Source of the DNA: Prevotella sp. UBA3294
GTDB lineage: Bacteria > Bacteroidota > Bacteroidia > Bacteroidales > Bacteroidaceae
Direction: 5' to 3'
NCBI GenBank assembly: GCA_002361535.1
Contig: DETG01000117.1
Span: 5,027-20,714 of the forward strand
Length of the DNA: 15,688 nucleotides
In this document: piece by piece, positions 8,006-15,473 of the stretch
Position numbering within the stretch: position 1 is the first letter of the stretch
Layout of the letters: each line of letters starts with the position of its first letter
Notes under the pieces: model-generated
What the model saw: the letters and a program-made list of their open reading frames with translations, nothing else
Database searches by the model: none
What the model was told of the DNA's origin: nothing
Position numbers and translations under genes: made by a program

Positions 8006-8509
8006 TTATTCAAGTATCGTGGCAAACCGCTCGATATGGTCATCCACATATTGTGCCACCATCTCAGTCCATTGCTCCTCGTTTTCTACGAACTCATCAT
8101 CGTAGTTATCGAATTCCGGAAACTGTTCGAACAGTGCCATAAACTCCTCATCGGTGCAGTCTTTTTCGATGGTTTCATGACTTTTCCAATATAGGTCTTT
8201 CACCGAATACACCAGTTTCGACAGGTCGCGTAGTCCCCATAGCTTCATGGCTTTCGCAAAGGGGTTCTGAAAGAAGAAAGCACCGTAACCGTTATGGATG
8301 AGCTGGACGAAACCGCCATCCATCACCTCGTCACGTAAGATCTGGTAGGCCAGCAATGTCACCTGGTCACTGTTCAACAGTGCCAGCGTTTCTGTCGTCA
8401 GTTCTCCGATGGAATCATAGATAGCCTCCGTGAACACATTGATAAAGGCATCCATCCCTTCCCCGGCGGCTTTCTGCAGGGCCGCATCCTTCACGATGAT
8501 TTCCTTCAT
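8006..8509 (-). CDS. DMP19/DUF4375-family acidic protein
   Basis: This 167-residue protein resembles the DMP19 (DUF4375) family through its central block [19 protein letters not shown] at 52-70 and HNGYGAFF at 72-79. DMP19 of Neisseria is described as a DNA-mimicking protein that binds a nitrogen-response repressor; whether this protein does so is unknown. It is acidic: I count 34 Asp/Glu against 12 Lys/Arg, and residues 111-167 carry 20 acidic and only 2 basic residues. No signal peptide or membrane segment is seen, so it should be cytoplasmic. It begins 6 bases after metY and ends 13 bases before smpB, so it is embedded in the operon. Family assignment is fairly confident; function is open. 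Confidence 0.8.
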   Translation of the reverse strand: MKEIIVKDAALQKAAGEGMDAFINVFTEAIYDSIGELTTETLALLNSDQVTLLAYQILRDEVMDGGFVQLIHNGYGAFFFQNPFAKAMKLWGLRDLSKLVYSVKDLYWKSHETIEKDCTDEEFMALFEQFPEFDNYDDEFVENEEQWTEMVAQYVDDHIERFATILE

Positions 8510-8515
8510 ACGATC

Positions 8516-9799
8516 TTATATCTTTGCCAGAGCCTGTTTGATGTCATCGAGAATGTCCTCCACGTCTTCGATACCCACGGAAAGACGGATCAGATCGGGA
8601 GCCACACCAGCCTCACGAAGCTGTTCATCACTCAGCTGGCGGTGCGTATGACTGGCAGGATGGAGCACACAGGTGCGGGCATCGGCTACATGAGTCACGA
8701 TATTGATCATCTCTAATGAGTCCATCCATTTGATGGCTGTTTCACGGTCGCCCTTCAGTCCGAAGGCAATCACGCCACAAGAGCCGTTAGGCAAGTATTT
8801 CTGTCCGCGTTCATAATTCACATCATCCTTCAGTCCGCAGTAGTGCACCCAAGCCACCTTCTCATTGTCGTGGAGGAACTCAGCCACACGCTGTGCGTTC
8901 CTACAATGCTGTGCCATCCTCAGATGGAGGGTCTGCAGACCCATGTTCAGCAGGAACGAGTTCTGTGGAGCGGGAATAGAACCGAGGTCACGCATCAGCT
9001 GGGCAACCAGCTTCGTGGTATATCCCATTTTCCCGAACGCTTTCACATATGTCAGTCCATGATATGAATCATCGGGAGTGCACAATCCGGGATATTTATC
9101 TGCTTGGGCCATCCAATCGAAGTTTCCGCTGTCAACGACAGCACCGCCCACCTGGGTAGCCAAACCATCCATGTACTTTGTGGTGGAATGGGTCACGATG
9201 TCTGCCCCCCACTCGAAGGGACGGCAGTTGATGGGTGTAGCGAAGGTGTTGTCAACGATCAGGGGCACTCCGTTTTTGTGGGCTATCTTTGCGAATTTCT
9301 CTATATCGAGTACGGCACAGCCAGGGTTTGAGATGGTCTCACCGAACAGAGCCTTGGTATTGGGGCGGAAGGCCGCCTGAATCTCCTCCTCCGATGCTTC
9401 GGGTGACACGAACGTACAATCGATACCCAGTTTCTTCATCGTCACCCCGAAAAGGTTGAACGTTCCGCCATAGATCTCATTCGAGGTCACGATATGATCT
9501 CCAGCCTCGCAGATATTGAATACGGCATAGAAGTTCGCAGCCTGTCCACTGCTGGTGAGCACACATCCCACACCCCCTTCGAGTGCAGCAATCTTTGCTG
9601 CCACCGCATCATTTGTGGGGTTCTGTAATCGGGTGTAGAAATAGCCCTCTTTCTTTAGATCGAAGAGCTGAGCCATTTCATCGGAGTCATCGTACTTAAA
9701 AGTTGTACTCTGAATGATGGGTAACTCAATGGGGTCACCATTCTTTGCCTTGTATCCTGCCTGCACGCAACGTGAGGCGATTCTCAGTTTCTTGTCCAT
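8516..9799 (-). CDS. metY: O-acetylhomoserine sulfhydrylase
   Basis: MetY is a PLP enzyme that makes homocysteine directly from O-acetylhomoserine and sulfide. From ATG at 9799 it has 427 residues, the usual MetY length and longer than MetB or MetC (about 380-400). Visible are the YTRLQNPT cofactor-phosphate loop at 55-62, LTSSGQAAN around 81-89, DNTFATP at 183-189, the Schiff-base lysine K208 in THSTTKYMDG, and the C-terminal HPASHTHRQL and RLSVGIED segments typical of Cys/Met enzymes. The longer insert around 225-260, with GLCTPDDSYHG, favours MetY over cystathionine gamma-synthase. The frame is open to 9865, but 9799 gives the normal MDKKLRIAS start and lies 24 bases after the -7 element. 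It is the first gene of the block that also holds metH. Confidence 0.93.
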   Translation of the reverse strand: MDKKLRIASRCVQAGYKAKNGDPIELPIIQSTTFKYDDSDEMAQLFDLKKEGYFYTRLQNPTNDAVAAKIAALEGGVGCVLTSSGQAANFYAVFNICEAGDHIVTSNEIYGGTFNLFGVTMKKLGIDCTFVSPEASEEEIQAAFRPNTKALFGETISNPGCAVLDIEKFAKIAHKNGVPLIVDNTFATPINCRPFEWGADIVTHSTTKYMDGLATQVGGAVVDSGNFDWMAQADKYPGLCTPDDSYHGLTYVKAFGKMGYTTKLVAQLMRDLGSIPAPQNSFLLNMGLQTLHLRMAQHCRNAQRVAEFLHDNEKVAWVHYCGLKDDVNYERGQKYLPNGSCGVIAFGLKGDRETAIKWMDSLEMINIVTHVADARTCVLHPASHTHRQLSDEQLREAGVAPDLIRLSVGIEDVEDILDDIKQALAKI

Positions 9800-9822
9800 G
9801 CGTATCTCATTAAAAATTTCGG

Positions 9823-9853
9823 CAAAGGTACAAATAAGCGCGCGAAATACAAA
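9823..9853 (-). promoter_or_regulatory. Consensus Bacteroidota promoter of the metY operon
   Basis: On the minus strand TTTG at 9853-9850 is followed by exactly 19 bases and TACCTTTG at 9830-9823, a perfect match to the Bacteroidota consensus (TTTG, 19-21 bases, TAnnTTTG). Transcription should begin near 9816, giving a leader of about 15-20 bases before the metY ATG at 9799. That is too short for a riboswitch. No other consensus promoter was noticed inside the nine downstream genes, although I checked only the gene junctions with care. Confidence 0.85.
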
Positions 9854-9860
9854 ATAAAAG

Positions 9861-9878
9861 GTCACATTTCTTTGTGAC
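9861..9878 (-). terminator. Perfect 6-bp hairpin followed by a T-rich tract; terminator or operator
   Basis: GTCACA at 9861-9866 and TGTGAC at 9873-9878 are perfect inverted copies around 6 bases. On the minus strand the stem is followed by CTTTTATTTTG, so it could end transcription of the kinase, regulator and membrane-protein genes upstream. The stem is short and half A/T, so the terminator would be weak. Because it lies only 7 bases upstream of the metY -33 element, it may instead be a binding site controlling metY. Confidence 0.4.
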
Positions 9879-9889
9879 AGTGAAGAATA

Positions 9890-9927
9890 AGTAGGTTTTT
9901 CGAGTCTTTTCCTACTGTCTGAAAAAC
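9890..9927. repeat. Two overlapping, mutually exclusive inverted repeats
   Basis: AGTAGG at 9890-9895 pairs with CCTACT at 9911-9916, and GTTTTTC at 9895-9901 pairs with GAAAAAC at 9921-9927. The two stems share base 9895 and interlock, so they cannot both form. They lie in the 3' region of the AbgT-like gene, 60 bases past its stop, and upstream of the metY promoter. The role is unknown, and chance is possible in an AT-rich spacer. Confidence 0.3.
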
Positions 9928-9986
9928 GGATATAATTGTGTGGGATTCAGAATGGGAGGAGCGAATATGTCATCCCCCTCACGCCG

Positions 9987-10595
9987 TTAATTCCAAACAT
10001 AGAGGAAAGAGCAGATCAGTTGAGCAGCAAAAACATACACCACCCATAGTGGAAGCACGTAACGGATTCCGATGGTCATCGCATCAAATGCCTGCTGCCA
10101 CGAGGCGAAACGTCCGCTCAGGGAACCGAACACCAGAGACAGAATCATGACAATAAAGGCGATGATGGGAATAAGGGCACGGGCAAAGCTACTGGGGAAC
10201 AGACTACCCGTGGCACTGAGCAGTACGGCATGAGGTGTACAGGTGAGATAGACGATCACCGCCACGGCGATGAGAAGGATGATGGTGGTGATGACGATGG
10301 CAAAACGCTTACGATAAGGGATGGTCTTCAGATGAAGAACATCACGAACCGTTTCGTATAACCCACTGACATACAGGATTCCGCCAGCGATAGAAAGAAG
10401 GATCATCCACACCAGAAACGGCGTGGCAAGATTTTCCGCATAACGCCCCATAAACCACCGGATACCCTCGCTGCTGAGCAGTGAGCGTACCGTGGTCTGT
10501 GGTGACGCAGAACTGATGATCCACGACACGAGAATAAGCAGGATCTGCAGAATCGCCAACCCTGCCGAGAGCCGTGCCCAGAACCTACTCTTCAT
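9987..10595 (-). CDS. Short AbgT-like integral membrane protein
   Basis: This 202-residue protein has about five hydrophobic helices, near 8-28, 55-78, 97-118, 136-160 and 179-201. Two stretches resemble the AbgT p-aminobenzoyl-glutamate transporter family: VRSLLSSEGIRWFMGR at 36-51 recalls the AbgT N-terminal KNLLSVEGLHWFL segment, and LIPIIAFIVMILSLVFGSL at 141-159 with the following region recalls the mid-protein PLIILFFFVVSLAYG segment. Full AbgT proteins have about 500 residues, so most of the transport core would be missing; it is uncertain that it transports anything. The gene overlaps the response regulator by 11 bases, which implies translational coupling and a role in the same signalling module, perhaps as membrane partner of the kinase. 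A 187-base spacer with metY promoter elements follows. Confidence 0.6.
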   Translation of the reverse strand: MKSRFWARLSAGLAILQILLILVSWIISSASPQTTVRSLLSSEGIRWFMGRYAENLATPFLVWMILLSIAGGILYVSGLYETVRDVLHLKTIPYRKRFAIVITTIILLIAVAVIVYLTCTPHAVLLSATGSLFPSSFARALIPIIAFIVMILSLVFGSLSGRFASWQQAFDAMTIGIRYVLPLWVVYVFAAQLICSFLYVWN

Positions 10596-11310
10596 CGGGG
10601 ATAAGGTTATCTATGTCGATGATCCGAAGTTCCAAGGCACGCACCACCAAGCGCGTTGCATTGATACCCACCCCACCGTTGCCGTTGGGGAACAGTTTCT
10701 GGATCAGTTCATTCTGCCGTTTCTCCAGACTCTTCACGCCAAAGGGCATACCACGCAGGTTAGTGATCTGTTCCTTGGTGTAGCCCAATGCCAGATGACG
10801 GAGGAACCGCTCGTCGTATTCGTCTATCTCATAGTCAACGATCGCCTCCTGTTTGGCCAGCTGACTGCCCACACTGCGCTTGAAACGATCGATGATCTTC
10901 TCAAGGATGGGCTGATTGAACACCATTTTCTTTCCCGACATCACGCTGACAACATCACCCCGTGTGAGCAGTTCACCACTCTTCAGACAGATACCGTCGC
11001 AGCCGGCATCAAGCACATCCACCCACAGTTTCTCGTTGAGGATCTCTCCCGTGAAGATCAGCACCTTCACGTCGGGATAAGCCTCCTTGGTGTGGCGACA
11101 GATCTCTACTCCCACGGTGGTAGAGCCTCCCAGACCTAAGTCGAGCAACACCAAGTCGGGCTTGTTCTGCTTGATCAACCGCCAGAAAGCAGGTTCGTTC
11201 TCTGCCGTTCCGATGATCTCCGCCTCAGGGATCTCATTCCGGAAAATACCTTCGGTGCCCTTCAGTTCAAGTGGCACATCTTCTACGATAATCACTTTAA
11301 AGTTGTTCAT
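10585..11310 (-). CDS. Response regulator with atypical helix-turn-helix output domain
   Basis: The 241-residue protein begins with a receiver domain, about 1-125. It has the acidic pair E10-D11, the phospho-acceptor D57 in VLLDLGLGG, T87 after a hydrophobic strand (VLIFTGE) and K110 in CLKSGE. Residues about 165-232 look like a LuxR/GerE-type helix-turn-helix (FLRHLALGYTKEQITNL, then a helix KSLEKRQNELIQKLF and a terminal RLVVRALELRI), but with a longer turn RGMPFGVK than usual. I recall Bacteroidales regulators of this type being given a domain-of-unknown-function label, which I could not check. It starts 14 bases after the sensor kinase stop and overlaps the next gene by 11 bases, so the kinase is very probably its partner. 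It likely binds DNA; targets are unknown. Confidence 0.85.
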   Translation of the reverse strand: MNNFKVIIVEDVPLELKGTEGIFRNEIPEAEIIGTAENEPAFWRLIKQNKPDLVLLDLGLGGSTTVGVEICRHTKEAYPDVKVLIFTGEILNEKLWVDVLDAGCDGICLKSGELLTRGDVVSVMSGKKMVFNQPILEKIIDRFKRSVGSQLAKQEAIVDYEIDEYDERFLRHLALGYTKEQITNLRGMPFGVKSLEKRQNELIQKLFPNGNGGVGINATRLVVRALELRIIDIDNLIPDEE

Positions 11311-11324
11311 GACTGTAACAGTTA

Positions 11325-14300
11325 TTAATGAGGACTGCCAACAGCGTGCGCCTTGGCCAACGTGACATGCAGCAGGGTGCTGCCATCAGCAACAGGCTCC
11401 GCCGTGATTCCACAGCCTCGCAGGTTCGTCGCACCACCATTGTCGCGGGCTATCTGCCTACAGATGAGAAACGGTACGTTCTGCATCGAAGGCACGAAGA
11501 ATTCGCGGAAAGGCACGTGCGGCATACTGATATGGTAAATGATATAATGATTGTCTTTTTCCGAGAGTGTCATGGTGAGATTCTTTTCCCCACTCTGTTT
11601 CTGGATCAGTTCGAAGAGATAGCGGAGCATGAAAGGATCGCCCGACAAACGAGCGCCATAGAGTTCCACGGGTGCACATTCCTGTCGATGACTGTCAAGC
11701 TGGCGCATGGCCTGAGCAGAGAGAAGGGTGTGCAACTCTTTGTAATAAGACACCAATTCATCGATAGCCATCAGGTGGGTGTCGGTACCATCAATCAACT
11801 GATGAATGCGCGAGGGATAGTACATCGTCTCATGTTTCAATGTACTCAGACAGTTGTCAAGGACGTTGTTACTGATGTAGAGTTTCTGGTTTTCGTACTC
11901 AGCACGCCGAAGCTCATCCTCGGAGAGTTCGATGCCAAGGTGCTGATTCTGGTTGAAGGCCACACTATCTTGAAGGGCGCCCTGGATCTGCTTCACCACC
12001 GACAGGAGGTTTGTAGGCCATTTGGCGTTCCCCGTGGTCATAATTTCATTGAGACGGCTCAGTTTCTGCTCGTCACTCGCTTCACTGAGTAACATCTGGT
12101 TGATCTGATCAACCTGTTCCAAACAGAAACGATAGTGGATGAGATGACGATAATAGAGGAAATAATAAGCCACAAGGATAGCCATGAGCAGGAGGATCAG
12201 AAGGGCCATGGCAATCTGCTTGTTCGACTCCGATCGCTGCATCACCCTGACATACGATTCCAAACGGTTGTCGGCAGACTTCTCTTTATAGAGTTGTGTA
12301 TAGACTTTGTTGTTGTATTGATACAACTGCCAGTCATGCAACGCCAATGCCGCCACGGCAATCTCGTTCCTGAGGAACACGATCATATCATAGTCTGTTC
12401 GCAGATGCCGATGGAACCAGCTGATTTCAGCAGGCTCCGTTGCAGTGAGATCGAGCATCATCAGGTAAGTTGTCTCATCTGGATACGTCCTACGGTGAGC
12501 AAGGTTCAGATAGGTTATGGCGCTGTCGGCATAGGCGATACTGCGCGAATATTCCTTCCTCAGGTTGTTTGCATACACACTGTCGGTGAATGCCACGGCT
12601 TTCTTCATCATCGCAGGGGCAGCAACAGATGAGAGCGAGAAGAAGCACAACAAAGGAAGCAACAGCCGGAGAACACCTTTGGGCAAACGGAAAGAGAACC
12701 TGCTCCCCTCACCCAGCTTGCTCTCGGCCTGAATGGTACAGACACTGAATATCTGACTCACCTTGCGGTATTTCTCGATGATACCCTTGCAGTTCAACAG
12801 TCCGAAGCCATGACCGCCGGAGATCTTGTGTTTGAAGATATCGGCCAGTTCCTGTTCATCCATACCCTTACCCGTATCCGTGATGGCAATCTCCACGGCA
12901 TCCCCACAGTCGATACTCTCAATGGTGACGGTACCCCCCGAGGGAGTAAACTTCCTGGCATTGTCGGCCAGAGTGTTGATCATGAAGAGAGTAAGGGTCT
13001 TGTCGGCTTTCACCACATCTTTCGAAGGATCGACAACAAGGTTCACCCCTTTCAGCTGGAACGACATCCGACCTTTTGCCACAATGTCTAACAGATCCTG
13101 CACCCGGAAGCTCTCAATGTGTAGTGACAGCTGTCCTTGCTGCAACTGGATCCAATGGGTAAGCACATCATTATATTGATGGATTGTTTCCGACAGCTCA
13201 GCCACATAGTCATAACGATGCCAACGGGTGTCCTCATCCTCATGATTATCCTTGAGCTTATTCACCTCGTGAATCATCCGGTCGATCAGGGGAGTGATAC
13301 TGTTTACGAGGAAAAGTTTTGCCCTGTTCTCCACATACCGTCGTTTGTTGGTACTGAGATGGATTTCGTTCAATGCCTTGGCTTCATCTATCTCTTCAAA
13401 GCGATCACGTAACCTACTGACATAAAGTTCATTGTTTGACTTCCATTCCTTCAACGGCTCAAGTAGGAGATTCAAGGAAGATGTGTTGTCTTTCCTCCTT
13501 CGCAGGTAATCGAAGAGAAGCATGGAGAGTACCATCAGGACAATCATCACCACAACAGCAATCAACATAGCATTGATCTGTCTGACGGAATGATCCAGCT
13601 GTTCGGCACGGGCTTCCAACAAACGGTCCTGACGCGTGCTGTCCTGCATGTCGAGATAGCGGTTACGGTGGATATTGCTTTTCTCAATGCTGTCGATGGC
13701 GGCATAGGTCATGGACAGTCGCTCATGGATACTGGCCACCAGATCGGGGGCCTGGTTCACAGCACTGTCAGAATGCAGTGCCTGGTCTAAGTAGTAACCG
13801 GCGGCATTGTAGTCACCCAGAGCCCAATAGCAGGAGGCCAATGTCCGGAAGGAGCCTGCCACCTGATACACATCACCATATTGGGTGAAGAGCATGTGGG
13901 AGCGTTCTGCAAGATAACCGGCCAAAAGGGAATCGGGAAGGTTGTCGGGATTGATGAACTTCATCGCGGGGAAGTTATCACCAATGAGTTTCCGACGGGT
14001 ATCGGGATCGAAGAGATGCTCACTGAGTGCCTGTAAGGAATTGGCCTCCCAGTAGGTGTAACCGGTATGGATAGCCAGCAGATAACACTTCATCAGGTAG
14101 TCCCATTCCTGTTGGTTAATTTCCTCCTTCGTACCCTTAGTGATGATACCACCTGCACCAATCTGGTAGAGATAGTTCAAATACTGTGCTGTGTCTTTCT
14201 CGATCTCATCATCACTCTCAATAGCCTGTAACGACTCCACAGACGAACGTTCAAGACCGATATAATAATAATAGGTGGAGCTGACAATAGCAAGTTCGCT

Positions 14301-14795
14301 GCGGGCATAGATCATCCGCTGCTTCATGCGAGGAGACAGACTCCCTTTCTCCTCCTCTATCCTGCGTAATGAACGGCGTGCTTTCTCATAGTATTCGTAA
14401 AAGTCCTTATTGCGTGACACTCGCTGACACAGGCGCATCAACTGGATGTCGGCCACTAAGATCTCTATCTGGTTGTCTGTCACATCCTGCACACTGTCCA
14501 ACTGTCGGAATGCTTCCTGATATTGCATGCGGGCCAGACTGACAAATGCCATGTTGTTCAGGGCCTCCGCTTTCCCGTCGTCATAATCTTCAGAACGTGA
14601 GAAAGCCTGCTGTGCATAGTACCATGTGGAGTCAAGATTCCGATAATGGAATGCATACGATTTGTCATTCAGCTGATCCACCTCAGGATGATGAGTAGTG
14701 GAACATGCTGAAAAGCACAAAAGGCCCAATAGGGAAATGCCTATTGAGCCTTTCGAAAGGAAATATTTAAGCGCGAGCCTTAGCAACGTAGCCAA
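11325..14795 (-). CDS. Double-headed membrane sensor histidine kinase with periplasmic repeats
   Basis: This 1156-residue protein has, in order: a lipoprotein-type signal peptide ending CFSAC (C31); a periplasmic helical TPR-like region, about 40-405; a membrane helix 409-430; a coiled segment and dimerisation region, about 440-570; an intact HATPase domain with N-box [10 protein letters not shown] (607-616), DTGKGM (640-645) and GGHGFGLL (660-667); a second signal-like membrane helix, about 709-727; a small periplasmic region 730-857; a third helix 859-882; then a kinase-like tail with [12 protein letters not shown] (H988) and a degenerate ATPase domain. The first half has FLVNSITPL where an H-box is expected, with no histidine. 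I recall the domains as Bacteroidales DUF5112/DUF5113, unverified. No ATG lies near the start; TTG at 14795 or 14786 is needed to keep the signal peptide, overlapping eda by 29 or 20 bases. The response regulator follows after 14 bases. Confidence 0.85.
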   Translation of the reverse strand: MATLLRLALKYFLSKGSIGISLLGLLCFSACSTTHHPEVDQLNDKSYAFHYRNLDSTWYYAQQAFSRSEDYDDGKAEALNNMAFVSLARMQYQEAFRQLDSVQDVTDNQIEILVADIQLMRLCQRVSRNKDFYEYYEKARRSLRRIEEEKGSLSPRMKQRMIYARSELAIVSSTYYYYIGLERSSVESLQAIESDDEIEKDTAQYLNYLYQIGAGGIITKGTKEEINQQEWDYLMKCYLLAIHTGYTYWEANSLQALSEHLFDPDTRRKLIGDNFPAMKFINPDNLPDSLLAGYLAERSHMLFTQYGDVYQVAGSFRTLASCYWALGDYNAAGYYLDQALHSDSAVNQAPDLVASIHERLSMTYAAIDSIEKSNIHRNRYLDMQDSTRQDRLLEARAEQLDHSVRQINAMLIAVVVMIVLMVLSMLLFDYLRRRKDNTSSLNLLLEPLKEWKSNNELYVSRLRDRFEEIDEAKALNEIHLSTNKRRYVENRAKLFLVNSITPLIDRMIHEVNKLKDNHEDEDTRWHRYDYVAELSETIHQYNDVLTHWIQLQQGQLSLHIESFRVQDLLDIVAKGRMSFQLKGVNLVVDPSKDVVKADKTLTLFMINTLADNARKFTPSGGTVTIESIDCGDAVEIAITDTGKGMDEQELADIFKHKISGGHGFGLLNCKGIIEKYRKVSQIFSVCTIQAESKLGEGSRFSFRLPKGVLRLLLPLLCFFSLSSVAAPAMMKKAVAFTDSVYANNLRKEYSRSIAYADSAITYLNLAHRRTYPDETTYLMMLDLTATEPAEISWFHRHLRTDYDMIVFLRNEIAVAALALHDWQLYQYNNKVYTQLYKEKSADNRLESYVRVMQRSESNKQIAMALLILLLMAILVAYYFLYYRHLIHYRFCLEQVDQINQMLLSEASDEQKLSRLNEIMTTGNAKWPTNLLSVVKQIQGALQDSVAFNQNQHLGIELSEDELRRAEYENQKLYISNNVLDNCLSTLKHETMYYPSRIHQLIDGTDTHLMAIDELVSYYKELHTLLSAQAMRQLDSHRQECAPVELYGARLSGDPFMLRYLFELIQKQSGEKNLTMTLSEKDNHYIIYHISMPHVPFREFFVPSMQNVPFLICRQIARDNGGATNLRGCGITAEPVADGSTLLHVTLAKAHAVGSPH
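14718..14755 (-). terminator. Strong intrinsic terminator of the kdgK-eda unit
   Basis: A 16-pair hairpin spans 14718-14755 with a 6-base loop at 14734-14739, starting 11 bases after the eda stop codon. On the minus strand it reads as an A-flanked GC-rich stem ending GGGCCTTTTG, the classic terminator layout. The two imperfect pairs are G-U wobbles in the minus-strand RNA but A-C mismatches in the plus-strand RNA, which favours function on the minus strand. It also lies inside the signal-peptide codons of the sensor kinase. Confidence 0.75.
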
Positions 14796-15435
14796 GAGCC
14801 TCCTTACATTTATCGGTTACATACTGCCAGTCACCGGCGGCCACTTTGTCCTTCGGGAACAGCTTGGAACCCATACCCACACAATAGACACCGGCCTTGA
14901 ACCAAGACTTCAGATTCTCCTCCTCAGGGGCAACACCACCAGTCACCATGATCTTCGACCAAGGCATTGGAGCCTTCAAGCCTTTCACCATATTTGGTCC
15001 AACCACATCACCAGGGAATACCTTGGTGAGGTCGCATCCCAGTTCCTGTGCCTTACCGATCTCGCTGACGGTCATACAACCGGGGCAATATGGAATCAGG
15101 CGACGGTTACAGACAGGAGCAATGTCGGGATTGAACAACGGACCTACCACGAAGCAGGCGCCGAGCTGGATATACATGGCAGCAGTGGGAGCATCCACCA
15201 CAGAGCCGATACCTAAGGCGAGTTCGGGACATTCCTTATCAGCCCACTTCACCAACTCACCAAATACCTCCTGAGCGAAGTCGCCACGGTTAGTAAACTC
15301 AAATGCACGAACACCTCCTTCATAGCAGGCCTTCACCACATTCTTACAAATCTCCAGATCCTTGTTGTAGAAAACAGGAACCATGCCTGTATCGCCGATT
15401 TTCTTCAGGACGGCTATCTTATCAAATTTTGCCAT
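14767..15435 (-). CDS. eda: KDPG/KHG aldolase
   Basis: The 222-residue enzyme cleaves 2-keto-3-deoxy-6-phosphogluconate to pyruvate and glyceraldehyde 3-phosphate, the last step of uronate breakdown and of the Entner-Doudoroff route. The class I aldolase features are E46 and R50 in [15 protein letters not shown] at 115-122, the Schiff-base lysine K138 in LTKVFPGD, and the phosphate-binding [12 protein letters not shown] around 164-175. The ATG at 15435 gives the usual start [10 protein letters not shown]; the frame is open to 15468, but that adds an unlikely extension. It lies 38 bases after kdgK, the kinase that makes its substrate, so the two form one unit. A terminator follows. Its last codons contain a chance or real AAGGAGG (14799-14805) just before the TTG start of the kinase. 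Confidence 0.94.
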   Translation of the reverse strand: MAKFDKIAVLKKIGDTGMVPVFYNKDLEICKNVVKACYEGGVRAFEFTNRGDFAQEVFGELVKWADKECPELALGIGSVVDAPTAAMYIQLGACFVVGPLFNPDIAPVCNRRLIPYCPGCMTVSEIGKAQELGCDLTKVFPGDVVGPNMVKGLKAPMPWSKIMVTGGVAPEEENLKSWFKAGVYCVGMGSKLFPKDKVAAGDWQYVTDKCKEALGYVAKARA

Positions 15436-15473
15436 AATCTTTATTCGATGTTTCGGTATTACGATCATTCAAA

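Noticed and set aside
7993..8049. N-terminal extension of SmpB to 8049
   Set aside because: It overlaps the DMP19-like gene, and SmpB from 7992 already has the normal length.
9800..9860. SAM riboswitch in front of metY
   Set aside because: The leader between the -7 element and the ATG is only about 15-20 bases, too short for any known SAM aptamer.
9800..9865. N-terminal extension of MetY to 9865
   Set aside because: The added residues are translated promoter DNA (9823-9853); the conserved start is at 9799.
9861..9878. CRP-type operator
   Set aside because: The half-sites face the wrong way (TCACA-N6-TGTGA instead of TGTGA-N6-TCACA).
11328..12092. Plus-strand open frame of 254 codons opposite the kinase C-terminus
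   Set aside because: Shadow of the sensor kinase frame; no recognisable domains and no promoter on that strand.
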